From contig CALKHN010000118.1 of the NCBI GenBank assembly GCA_937991535.1, forward strand, positions 1 through 40,437: a DNA stretch of 40,437 nucleotides. Direction: 5' to 3'. The stretch comes from an uncultured Sphingobacteriales bacterium. Lineage in GTDB: Bacteria; Bacteroidota; Bacteroidia; Chitinophagales; Chitinophagaceae. A program made the translations under genes and the position numbers. Below are positions 7,732 through 15,799 of the stretch, piece after piece (positions within the stretch are counted from its first letter, which is position 1; each line of letters begins with the position of its first letter). The notes beneath the pieces were generated by a model. The model worked only from the letters and a program-made list of their open reading frames with translations. It made no database searches and was not told the DNA's origin.

Positions 7732-9678
7732 ATGTTTTACATGAACATAACACCGGGACCTCTTTTACAACAAATCAACGATCCGAAAGATCTTAAAAAA
7801 CTAAGCAGGGAACAATTGCTTCAGGTATGCAACGAACTTCGTCAATATATTATTGATGTGGTGAGCGTGCATGGCGGACATTTTGGAGCCAGTTTGGGTG
7901 TTGTTGAACTTACTGTTGCTTTGCATTATGTGTTAAACACACCTTACGACCAGTTGGTATGGGATGTAGGGCACCAGGCTTACGGGCATAAGATTATAAC
8001 GGGCAGGAGAGATAACTTTTACACTAACCGCAAATACAAGGGACTAAGCGGGTTCCCACGACGGGCTGAAAGCGAATATGATAGCTTTGGTGTGGGGCAT
8101 TCCTCTACTTCTATTTCCGCTGCACTGGGCATGGCCATGGCTGCCAAATACAAAGGAGATGACAGGAAATCAGTAGCTGTTATCGGGGATGGGGCAATGA
8201 CTGCCGGTCTTGCTTTTGAAGGAATGAACCATGCAGGCGTGGCAGATGCAGATATGCTGATCATTCTCAACGACAACTGTATGAGCATTGACCAGAATGT
8301 AGGGGCACTAAAAGAATACCTTACCGATATTACCACTTCCCGGGCCTATAATAAATTAAAAGACGACATCTGGAATGCCTTAGGCAAATTACCGGTGGGC
8401 AAGCGCTTTACCAGGGAAATGGCAAGCAAACTGGAACATAGTATTAAAGGATTTGTAAGCAAAAGCAGTAATCTTTTCGAGGCATTAAACCTTCGTTATT
8501 TTGGGCCTATAGACGGGCATAATATTACCAAACTTGTGGATGTTTTACAGGATCTTAAAAAAATTCCCGGTCCCAAGCTGTTACATATACTTACCGTTAA
8601 AGGGAAAGGATATACACTTGCCGAAAAGGATCAAACCAAATGGCATGCGCCCGGACTGTTCGATAAGATAACCGGTGAAATATACAAGAAGAAATTTGAT
8701 CTTCCGCAACCTCCTAAATACCAGGATGTTTTTGGGCATACCATCATTGAACTGGCAGAAAAAAATGATAAAATATTAGGGGTAACACCTGCGATGCCTT
8801 CGGGGTCGTCATTGAAATTTATGATGGATAAAATGCCCGGCCGGGCTTTTGATGTAGGCATCTGCGAGCAGCATGCAGTAACCTTAAGCGCAGGTATGGC
8901 TACCCAGGGTATGAAAGTGTTTTGCAATATCTATTCTTCCTTTATGCAGAGGGCTTACGACCAGGTAGTGCATGATGTAGCTATCCAGGATCTGCCCGTT
9001 ATTTTTTGCCTTGATCGTGCCGGATTGGTTGGTGAAGATGGCGCCACGCATCATGGAGCATACGACATCGCTTACATGCGCTGCATTCCTAATATGATTG
9101 TGAGTGCACCCATGAATGAAAGTGAATTGCGTAACCTGATGTTTACTGCGCAGTTAGACACTACGGTGCACCCCTTCGCTATCCGCTATCCCCGCGGTGA
9201 AGGAGTGATGCCCGAATGGAGAACAGAGATGAAAGAAATTAAGCCGGGAACAGGAAGGAAATTAAAAGACGGCGAAGGGATCGCCATATTGTCATTCGGT
9301 CATCCTGGAAATTTTGCAGCCGCAGCCATACGCGATTTGAGAACGGAAGAGCTGAGCCCGGCACATTATGATATGCGCTTTGCTAAACCGCTGGATGAAA
9401 ATTTGCTGCATGAAGTATTCGCTAAATTCAACAAAATAATTACTGTTGAAGATGGTACTGTTCAGGGTGGCTTTGGAAGCGCCGTTCTGGAATTTATGGC
9501 ATTACATCAATATAAGGCCGAAGTGAAAATATTAGGGATGCCTGACCATGTTATAGAACAGGGTACACCTAAGGAATTGCAAAAAGAATGTGGCTACGAT
9601 GCGCCTGCAATAGCCGCTGCTGTACGGGAAATGATGAATGAGAAGCAGTATTCTGCCATAGACAAATCTATTCTTTAA
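7732..9678 (+). CDS. dxs: 1-deoxy-D-xylulose-5-phosphate synthase
   Basis: The 648-residue protein is a full-length DXS, which condenses pyruvate and glyceraldehyde 3-phosphate in a thiamine-diphosphate-dependent first step of the MEP isoprenoid pathway. Seen: HGGHFGASLGVVELTVALH, WDVGHQAYGHK, FGVGHSSTSIS, and the TPP motif GDGAM (152-156) through NDNCMSI (180-186). Also present are YFGPIDGH, GICEQHAVTLSAGMA and DRAGLVGEDGATHHG. The start could be 7732 or the second ATG at 7741 (MNITPGPLL); the second leaves a longer leader. The gene is divergent from the kinase operon and not next to other MEP genes; ispD lies 12 kb downstream. Cytoplasmic, essential in most bacteria using this pathway. Confidence 0.97.
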   Translation: MFYMNITPGPLLQQINDPKDLKKLSREQLLQVCNELRQYIIDVVSVHGGHFGASLGVVELTVALHYVLNTPYDQLVWDVGHQAYGHKIITGRRDNFYTNRKYKGLSGFPRRAESEYDSFGVGHSSTSISAALGMAMAAKYKGDDRKSVAVIGDGAMTAGLAFEGMNHAGVADADMLIILNDNCMSIDQNVGALKEYLTDITTSRAYNKLKDDIWNALGKLPVGKRFTREMASKLEHSIKGFVSKSSNLFEALNLRYFGPIDGHNITKLVDVLQDLKKIPGPKLLHILTVKGKGYTLAEKDQTKWHAPGLFDKITGEIYKKKFDLPQPPKYQDVFGHTIIELAEKNDKILGVTPAMPSGSSLKFMMDKMPGRAFDVGICEQHAVTLSAGMATQGMKVFCNIYSSFMQRAYDQVVHDVAIQDLPVIFCLDRAGLVGEDGATHHGAYDIAYMRCIPNMIVSAPMNESELRNLMFTAQLDTTVHPFAIRYPRGEGVMPEWRTEMKEIKPGTGRKLKDGEGIAILSFGHPGNFAAAAIRDLRTEELSPAHYDMRFAKPLDENLLHEVFAKFNKIITVEDGTVQGGFGSAVLEFMALHQYKAEVKILGMPDHVIEQGTPKELQKECGYDAPAIAAAVREMMNEKQYSAIDKSIL

Positions 9679-9713
9679 AATTCCTTTTGCAAATAACGGG
9701 TTTATGCTGGTTA

Positions 9714-9734
9714 TTCTGAATACAGCATTCAGAA
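9714..9734. terminator. Weak hairpin after dxs
   Basis: Perfect 8-bp arms TTCTGAAT / ATTCAGAA with a 5-base loop, 36 bases after the dxs stop. No T-run follows, so its role as a terminator is only suggested by position. Confidence 0.3.
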
Positions 9735-9788
9735 ACCTGAATGCCATTATTTGCATTCCTGTAATCCAGTTCACTTCAAAAAAGATAT

Positions 9789-11972
9789 ATGCGAATCTGT
9801 TTTACAACCTTCATTTTTGCAGTATGCATTTTTATGACTTCATGCAATACACAAATAAAAGACGAAAAAGAACCTTATATGTGGAACAAGGACATTAAAC
9901 CTCCGGTGGCCAAAATGAAAGCGCATGAACGAAGCGTTCATGGCGATACGGTAACGGACAACTATTACTGGATGATTGACTATTTTAAAAAGGGACCTGA
10001 TAGCACTGAAGTTGTAAGCTATTTAAAAGAAGAGAATGCTTACTTAGATACCATGATGAGCGGATCAAAAATCTTCAGGGAAAATTTGTATAAGGAAATG
10101 AAAGACAGGATAAAGGAAAAAGATGAATCGGTTCCTGTTTTTAAAAATGGGTATTTCTATTATATCCGCACAGAGGACGGACAACAATACTATAAATATT
10201 GCCGGAAAAAAGGAAGTCTTGAAGCTCCTGAAGAAATTTTATTAGATGTGGATGAACTGGCGAAAGCTCACCCTTATTATGCTGCCACAGGATTTAATGT
10301 GAGTGAAGACAACAAGCTGCTGGCTTTTGGAGTAGATACCGTATCGCGCAGGCAGTACACTATTTATATAAAGAATTTAGAAACCGGGAAACTGTTTAGT
10401 GAATCCATAAAAGGAACTACCGGTAGTTCCACCTGGGCCAACGATAACAATACCTTGTTTTATACGCTGAACAACCCCGCTACGCTGCTTACAGAAAAAA
10501 TAAGGCGGCACAAATTAAATACCAGTGAAGCAGAGGATATAACGGTGTACGAAGAAAAAGATCCCACTAATTACATTGGTGTAAAAAAAACGAAATCGGC
10601 CAAACTCATATTTATTGTTTCAGAAGCTACACTGTCTGCGGAAATGCGTTTCATCAGGGCCAATGAACCCGATGCTGCGTTCACCCTATTTCAACCGCGC
10701 ATGAAGGAGGTGTTGTATGAGGTACATGAACTGGGCGACAAATTTTATATTGTTACCAATTTAAACGCAAAGAATTTCAGGCTCATGGAATGTTCCCTGA
10801 GTAAAACAGACAGTAGTGCCTGGAAGGATGTTATACCGCACCGTTCGGAGGTATTGCTTGAAGATATTGACGTGTTTAAAGATCACCTGGTTGTTACGGA
10901 ACGTAAAAACGGATTGATACAGTTGCGCATACGCAATATCCCTTTGGCAGAGGAACATTATATTGATTTCGGCGAACCGGCCTACAGCGCTGCCGTGGGC
11001 TCCAATCCTGAGTTTAATACTTCAACCCTGCGGTATACTTATACGTCTTTGGTAACTCCCAATAGCACTTATGATTATAATATGGATACGAAAGAAAAGA
11101 AGTTGATGAAGCAACAGGAAGTAGTAGGCGGGTACGATACCAAAGCGTATACTACAGAAAGATTATACGCTACGGCAAGCGACGGATCTCAAATTCCTGT
11201 TTCTATTGTATACAAAAAGGGATTTATGAAAGATGGGAAGGGACCATTATTGCTATATGGCTATGGTTCTTATGGTAACAGCATGAATGCCACGTTCAGC
11301 AGCAACCGGCTCAGTTTGCTCAACCGTGGTTTTGCATTTGCCATAGCGCATATCCGCGGTGGGCAGGAAATGGGAAGGCAATGGTATGAGGACGGGAAAA
11401 TGATGAAAAAGAAAAACACCTTCACTGATTTTATTGATTGCGCAAGATATCTGATCAAAGAAAACTTCACTTCTGCAGAGCACCTGTATGCACAGGGCGG
11501 CAGCGCCGGCGGTTTGCTGATGGGCGCCGTAGTAAATATGGCCCCCGATCTCTGGCATGGCGTAATAGCACAGGTGCCATTTGTAGATGTAGTGAATACC
11601 ATGCTTGATGCAAACATTCCGTTAACCACCAATGAATACGATGAATGGGGCAATCCCGAAAAAAGTAAAGAAGCATACGATTACATGAAATCCTACTCGC
11701 CCTATGAAAACGTGGAGAAAAAAGACTATCCCAATATGCTGGTAACAACAGGGCTGCACGACAGCCAGGTGCAATATTTTGAGCCGGCAAAATGGGTGGC
11801 TAAACTACGAGCGTTAAAAACCGATAACAATATTCTTTTGTTGCATACCAATATGGATTTCGGGCATGGCGGTGCTTCGGGCCGGTTCGATTACCTGAAA
11901 GATATTGCCCTGGAATATTTATTTTTGTTCAGGCTGGAAGGGATAGGTCTCACAGGTCTTACAGACCTGTGA
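9789..11972 (+). CDS. S9A prolyl oligopeptidase / oligopeptidase B family, lipoprotein
   Basis: The 727-residue protein starts with a lipoprotein signal (hydrophobic residues, then lipobox FMTSC), so it is probably anchored in the envelope. A seven-bladed propeller (about 60-450) precedes an alpha/beta-hydrolase domain. The catalytic triad is visible: Ser572 in GGSAGG, Asp658 in TGLHDSQV and His693 in DFGHGGASG. It should cleave short peptides after proline or basic residues; oligopeptidase B (PtrB) relatives prefer Lys/Arg. The family normally ends close to EYLFLFRLEGI. Here the last residues (GLTGLTDL) and the TGA stop are read from a 41-bp palindrome, so the original stop seems to have been replaced by that element. 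Confidence 0.93.
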   Translation: MRICFTTFIFAVCIFMTSCNTQIKDEKEPYMWNKDIKPPVAKMKAHERSVHGDTVTDNYYWMIDYFKKGPDSTEVVSYLKEENAYLDTMMSGSKIFRENLYKEMKDRIKEKDESVPVFKNGYFYYIRTEDGQQYYKYCRKKGSLEAPEEILLDVDELAKAHPYYAATGFNVSEDNKLLAFGVDTVSRRQYTIYIKNLETGKLFSESIKGTTGSSTWANDNNTLFYTLNNPATLLTEKIRRHKLNTSEAEDITVYEEKDPTNYIGVKKTKSAKLIFIVSEATLSAEMRFIRANEPDAAFTLFQPRMKEVLYEVHELGDKFYIVTNLNAKNFRLMECSLSKTDSSAWKDVIPHRSEVLLEDIDVFKDHLVVTERKNGLIQLRIRNIPLAEEHYIDFGEPAYSAAVGSNPEFNTSTLRYTYTSLVTPNSTYDYNMDTKEKKLMKQQEVVGGYDTKAYTTERLYATASDGSQIPVSIVYKKGFMKDGKGPLLLYGYGSYGNSMNATFSSNRLSLLNRGFAFAIAHIRGGQEMGRQWYEDGKMMKKKNTFTDFIDCARYLIKENFTSAEHLYAQGGSAGGLLMGAVVNMAPDLWHGVIAQVPFVDVVNTMLDANIPLTTNEYDEWGNPEKSKEAYDYMKSYSPYENVEKKDYPNMLVTTGLHDSQVQYFEPAKWVAKLRALKTDNNILLLHTNMDFGHGGASGRFDYLKDIALEYLFLFRLEGIGLTGLTDL

Positions 11973-11981
11973 GACCTATCC
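11941..11981. repeat. REP-like palindrome 1, overlapping the peptidase stop
   Basis: Two perfect 19-bp arms (starting GGATAGGTCTCACAGGTCT) with a TAC loop. The core ACAGGTCT-TAC-AGACCTGT is identical to that of the palindrome at 12368-12402. It lies beyond the 3' end of the transposase gene and supplies the C-terminal codons and stop of the prolyl oligopeptidase gene. Because the two genes converge here, it may also act as a bidirectional terminator. Confidence 0.85.
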
Positions 11982-11985
11982 GGGC

Positions 11986-12609
11986 TTAGTCATCATCATT
12001 TTCATGTTCCAGTAAATTTTTCCGGGCTATTATTTTGTTGGTATAGCTTTTAATATAGCTGATAAAAGCTGTTTTGTTGCCAAACCATTGAAACAACTCA
12101 TCCCTTAATAATCCTGTGGGCTTACCGGATACCAGGCTGTGATAAGCAGACCAGGGGTATGCTTCAACGTTATTACAATACCCATGTTTTGCTGCATTCG
12201 TTAAAATGTAAGCAATGATGATGTTGCGATAATCATCGTTGTCAATTTCTTTTCTTCTGAACCTTTCCTGGAACAGGCTGCCGGTGCGGTTATACCTTTT
12301 GTTGATGGCTTTGGCGTAAGCGTTGAAGAGGTTGGCGAAGTGCTGCTCAATGGGTTTGCCGGGCGGAGAGGCTTCACAGGTCTTACAGACCTGTGAAACC
12401 TCCTTTACGCGAATGAAAAAATGAAAATGATTGGGAAGCAGGTTATAGCAGAAAGTTTGTGCAACAGGCGCTATATATTTTTGCCAGAGCATTAAAAAAT
12501 AAGCGTAGTTGGCCGGCTCCTTAAAAATATTTTCCCTGTTGTTGCCACGGTTGTAGATATGGTAGTACCCCCCGGGCCGGAGTTTTTGAATGGTGTTTTG
12601 GTGTGTCAT
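11986..12609 (-). CDS. REP-associated tyrosine transposase (RAYT, IS200-like Y1 family)
   Basis: The 207-residue protein is a single-strand transposase of the Y1/HUH class. Seen: GGYYHIYNRGNNRENIF at 13-29, then CYNLLPNHFHFFIRV with the metal-binding His61 and His63, KRYNRTGSLFQERFRRK at 104-120 and a C-terminal WSAYHS. The catalytic tyrosine is probably Tyr127 or Tyr134. RAYTs are single-copy chromosomal genes thought to act on palindromic REP sequences; here large palindromes lie beyond both ends. Residues 70-81 are themselves encoded by a third palindrome, in the variable loop after the HUH strand. No frame disruption results, so the gene looks intact. It is convergent with the peptidase gene. 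Confidence 0.9.
   Translation of the reverse strand: MTHQNTIQKLRPGGYYHIYNRGNNRENIFKEPANYAYFLMLWQKYIAPVAQTFCYNLLPNHFHFFIRVKEVSQVCKTCEASPPGKPIEQHFANLFNAYAKAINKRYNRTGSLFQERFRRKEIDNDDYRNIIIAYILTNAAKHGYCNNVEAYPWSAYHSLVSGKPTGLLRDELFQWFGNKTAFISYIKSYTNKIIARKNLLEHENDDD
12368..12402. repeat. REP-like palindrome 2, inside the transposase coding sequence
   Basis: Two 16-bp arms with one mismatch and a TAC loop; the core matches palindrome 1 exactly. Read on the minus strand it encodes residues 70-81 of the transposase (EVSQVCKTCEAS) without a stop codon. Confidence 0.85.
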
Positions 12610-12647
12610 AGTATCGTTAAGGTAGCTAATTTTTGCTTATCTCAGCG

Positions 12648-12686
12648 GCTAAACTTTACAGGTTTTTAAAACCTGTAAAGTTTAGC
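12648..12686. repeat. REP-like palindrome 3, upstream of the transposase gene
   Basis: Two perfect 18-bp arms (GCTAAACTTTACAGGTTT and its complement) with a TTA loop. It shares the ACAGGTYT / ARACCTGT core with the other two but is AT-richer. It lies 39 bases before the transposase start codon and three bases beyond the original stop of the ORF6N remnant. Confidence 0.85.
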
Positions 12687-12689
12687 GTT

Positions 12690-13013
12690 TTATTTTTTAA
12701 ATCCGATCCGGTCCCGGTCTTCCCATTTTTTTGTGCGGTCTTATCATCTAATAAATTTTCGATGGCATCGTAAATGGCAGATAGCTGTCCATCGTGTTCG
12801 CCAATGCGCTGCTGTATTTGTTTTAATTGCTCCTTTATGTCGCCCTGCTGTAAAACAACCCTTCTTATTTCTGCAAAAGCCCTCATAATGGCAATATTCC
12901 CATCCGACGCGGGCATATTAATGGCTTCATAAAAAGCAGACATATCAAAATCGGGCATTACTTTTTCAGCCCGGATTTCATAAATGCGGTTTTGTACTCC
13001 GGATGATTTGCAT
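12690..13013 (-). pseudogene. Decayed ORF6N-domain gene
   Basis: Pieces of an ORF6N (KilA-N-related, phage-type regulator) protein are readable in more than one frame. The likely start is the ATG at 13013 (MQII), followed by a frameshift. QNRIYEIRAEKVMPDFDMSAFYE then matches the family N terminus. The central ORF6N core is missing; the text jumps to IAIMRAFAEIRRVVLQQGD and the coiled tail GEHDGQLSAIYDAIENLLDDK. The family ending WEDRDRIGFKK plus stop (12690-12692) is present but one base out of frame after an A7 run near 12727-12733, which looks like an A8 shortened by one. Without that shift a spurious frame runs on into palindrome 3 and stops there. Identity is from recall of family sequences, so the damage should be checked by alignment. 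Confidence 0.75.
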
Positions 13014-13038
13014 GGCTAAGGTTTTTATTTCCTGAATA

Positions 13039-13191
13039 TTACAATAACTTTTTTAATGCTTCTGCACCGGGTACTATTTTTTGAAAATTATTAGGCAGTT
13101 TAGCTTTTTGGTCGTAAAGGTCGTTTTGAATTTGGTATATGTGGCTTACATCCATTGCGAACAATTCAATCACTTTATCTGTAATTTGCAT
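13039..13191 (-). CDS. Small hypothetical protein, 50 residues
   Basis: The frame runs ATG (MQITDKVIELFAMDVSHIYQ) to TAA and is not recognised. After the stop the same frame stays open for 22 more codons (YSGNKNLSHANHPEYKTAF...), overlapping the start of the ORF6N remnant in another frame. It may be part of a longer gene cut by a nonsense change or a chance ORF. Its start lies seven bases from the divergent helicase ATG. Confidence 0.35.
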   Translation of the reverse strand: MQITDKVIELFAMDVSHIYQIQNDLYDQKAKLPNNFQKIVPGAEALKKLL

Positions 13192-13197
13192 GCTTCA

Positions 13198-15732
13198 ATG
13201 CAGTTACACCGGTCAGCAGGATATAAGATAATTAAGGAATGGTTGGCTAAAAAGGATTTTAAACCTTTTGCCTTCCAGGAAGAAACCTGGCAGCATATCA
13301 TTAATTACAAAAGCGGTTTGGTAAATGCGCCTACCGGGTTTGGTAAAACCTTTTCTGTTTTCCTCGGTGCTGTAATAGATTTCATTAATCAGCACCCGGA
13401 TGATTATAAAGGCAAGGCGGGCAACAAACTGCAATTGGTGTGGATTACACCTTTGCGCGCACTGGCCAAGGATATAGGCAGGGCAATGGAAGAAACGATA
13501 GCGGAGTTGGGTATGCGCTGGAGGGTGGGTATACGCAATGGCGATACAGCCTCAGCCGAACGTCTGCAACAGAAAAAGCATCCACCGGAAATACTGATCA
13601 TTACGCCCGAAAGCCTGCACCTGTTGCTGGCTCAAAAAAATTATCCCGAATTTTTCGCTACCCTTAAGATCATCGCGGTGGATGAATGGCATGAACTGCT
13701 GGGCAGCAAAAGAGGTGTGCAGGCAGAGCTGGCCATTAGCAGACTGGTATCTTTACGCGCTGCAAACACTTGCCACTTACCACTTACCACTTACCCCCTT
13801 ATTTGGGGCATCTCCGCCACCATCGGTAATCTTACAGAAGCGGCGGCGGTATTGCATGCTTCCCTTTCAGCACAGAACCCGCCTGTAATTGTGCGTGCTC
13901 AACTGAAAAAAAATATTGAAGTTGAGTCTATTCTTCCCGATGTGATTGAAAAATATCCCTGGGCGGGGCATTTGGGAATAAAACTGATAGATAAAGTAAT
14001 TCCCATTATTGATCAAAGCCGTACAACGCTCATTTTTATTAATACCAGGGGCATGAGTGAAACCTGGTACCAGGGCTTGCTGAATACAGCGCCGGAATTG
14101 GCCGGGGCTATTGCTTTGCATCATGGAAGTATTGAGCCCGAATTAAGAACATGGGTAGAGGAGGCATTGCATGCCGGCATTTTAAAAGCAGTGGTATGTA
14201 CGGCAAGTTTGGACCTGGGCGTAGATTTCAGGCCGGTAGAAACGGTTATCCAGGTAGGATCACCCAAAGGAGTAGCGCGGTTTTTACAACGGGCAGGCCG
14301 TAGCGGTCATCAGCCCGATGCGGTGAGTAAAATCTATTTTCTGCCTACCCACTCACTTGAACTGCTGGAAGCATCTGCTTTAAAAAGCGCTATAGCCGAA
14401 GATATTATTGAAAGCCGTGAGCCCATGCTGCTGTGCTTTGATGTATTGATTCAATACCTCTGTACTTTAGCGGTTTCTGATGGGTTTGATCCGGACATCA
14501 TGTATAAAGAAGTACTGAAAACCTACTGTTATAAAGATATGACAAGGGATGAATGGCTGCAGATCTTACAATTTATAACTGCCGGTGGGGTAGCTCTGCA
14601 GCAATACGATGAATTTAAAAAGGTAGAGATCATTAACGGGCTGTACCGCATTACCAACCGCCGGATGGCCATGCGTCACCGGATGCATATTGGCACTATT
14701 GTAAGTGAAGCTATGCTGAAAGTAAAATTTATGTCGGGCGGGTATATTGGGGTAATTGAAGAATGGTTTGTATCAAGACTCGATCCCGGCGCCGTATTTA
14801 CACTGGCAGGCAGGAATGTAGAACTGATAGGCATAAAAGACATGACCGTAATCGTAAAGAAATCCAATGCTAAGAAATCCATTGTTCCGAGCTGGCAGGG
14901 CGGCAGAATGCCCCTCTCGGCCAACCTGGGGAAAAAATTACGGGAAGAGTTAAATAAGGCAGGAAGAAAGAAAACGAACCTCCCTGCCGTGGGGGATCAC
15001 AAAAAGCAGGCAGCAATACGGAACGATTGTGAAATAGATGTTCTAAAACCATTGTTTGATCTGCAGGAACAACTATCGCATGTACCCAAACACAGTGAAC
15101 TGCTCATTGAACATATTGAAACCAGGGATGGCTACCACCTGTTTGTATTTCCTTTTGAAGGGAGATTGGTACACGAAGCGATGGCCGCCATTTTGGCCTG
15201 GCGCATCAGCCGCATCGCATCTATCACTTTTTCTTTTGCCATGAATGACTATGGATTTGAATTGCTGAGCGATAAGCCTATACCGGTAGATGACAGCAAT
15301 GTATATGAATTGTTCTCTCCGGATAATCTGTTAAACGATATACAGCGAAGTGTAAATGCAACGGAAATGGCTATGCGTAAATTCAGGGATATTGCCGTTA
15401 TCGGCGGACTGATATTCCAGGGTTTTTCGGGCGAACAAAAAAAGGCACGCCACCTGCAATCTTCGGCTTCCCTGCTTTTTAAAGTGTTTCATGAATACGA
15501 TCCGGGTAATGTGCTTATGCAGCAGGCTTATCGTGAAGTATTGGATCAGCAAATGGAAGAAGTGCGCTTACGCAACATGCTGGAACGTATACAGCAATCC
15601 AGCATTATCATTACATTCCCTTCACAACTCACCCCATTCTGTTTTCCTGTTAAAGTGGATAGTTTGAGGGAAAGTCTCACTTCAGAGAAATTAGAAGACC
15701 GGGTGCGCAGAATGCAACAGCAACTGGATTGA
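13198..15732 (+). CDS. Ligase-associated DExH-box DNA helicase (Lhr-like)
   Basis: The start was set at the ATG at 13198 (844 residues). The upstream in-frame TTG at 13081 would add 39 hydrophobic residues that are not family-like and run antisense to a small ORF. Motifs of the DNA-damage 'ligase-associated' Lhr-type helicases: NAPTGFGKT (Walker A, about 44-52), TPLRAL, TPESLHLLL, VDEWHELLG (Asp162-His165), SATIGN, ALHHGS, SLDLGVDFRPVE and QRAGRSGHQ. A C-terminal domain includes GRMPLS. It should be an ATP-driven 3'-5' DNA translocase in repair. In other genomes it sits with a LigD-type ligase, a nuclease and a phosphoesterase; none is next to it here. A heptamer repeat at 13767-13794 adds about nine unusual residues just before motif III. 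Confidence 0.93.
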   Translation: MQLHRSAGYKIIKEWLAKKDFKPFAFQEETWQHIINYKSGLVNAPTGFGKTFSVFLGAVIDFINQHPDDYKGKAGNKLQLVWITPLRALAKDIGRAMEETIAELGMRWRVGIRNGDTASAERLQQKKHPPEILIITPESLHLLLAQKNYPEFFATLKIIAVDEWHELLGSKRGVQAELAISRLVSLRAANTCHLPLTTYPLIWGISATIGNLTEAAAVLHASLSAQNPPVIVRAQLKKNIEVESILPDVIEKYPWAGHLGIKLIDKVIPIIDQSRTTLIFINTRGMSETWYQGLLNTAPELAGAIALHHGSIEPELRTWVEEALHAGILKAVVCTASLDLGVDFRPVETVIQVGSPKGVARFLQRAGRSGHQPDAVSKIYFLPTHSLELLEASALKSAIAEDIIESREPMLLCFDVLIQYLCTLAVSDGFDPDIMYKEVLKTYCYKDMTRDEWLQILQFITAGGVALQQYDEFKKVEIINGLYRITNRRMAMRHRMHIGTIVSEAMLKVKFMSGGYIGVIEEWFVSRLDPGAVFTLAGRNVELIGIKDMTVIVKKSNAKKSIVPSWQGGRMPLSANLGKKLREELNKAGRKKTNLPAVGDHKKQAAIRNDCEIDVLKPLFDLQEQLSHVPKHSELLIEHIETRDGYHLFVFPFEGRLVHEAMAAILAWRISRIASITFSFAMNDYGFELLSDKPIPVDDSNVYELFSPDNLLNDIQRSVNATEMAMRKFRDIAVIGGLIFQGFSGEQKKARHLQSSASLLFKVFHEYDPGNVLMQQAYREVLDQQMEEVRLRNMLERIQQSSIIITFPSQLTPFCFPVKVDSLRESLTSEKLEDRVRRMQQQLD
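13767..13794 (+). repeat. Four tandem 7-bp units inside the helicase gene
   Basis: One CACTTGC is followed by three perfect copies of CACTTAC. They are translated as part of NTCHLPLTTYPL, between SLRAA and IWGISATIGN, where relatives have a short link. Seven is not a multiple of three, so gain or loss of one unit would shift the helicase frame. Confidence 0.8.
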
Positions 15733-15799
15733 TACAGTTTAAAAATCCAGGTAGCGAGGCGGCAAAAATTACTTTAACCCGGTTTGTATACCCCGTTTT

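Noticed and set aside
13081..13197. N-terminal extension of the helicase from a TTG start
   Set aside because: The 39 extra residues are hydrophobic and unlike the family, lie antisense to a small minus-strand ORF, and the ATG at 13198 begins family-like sequence.
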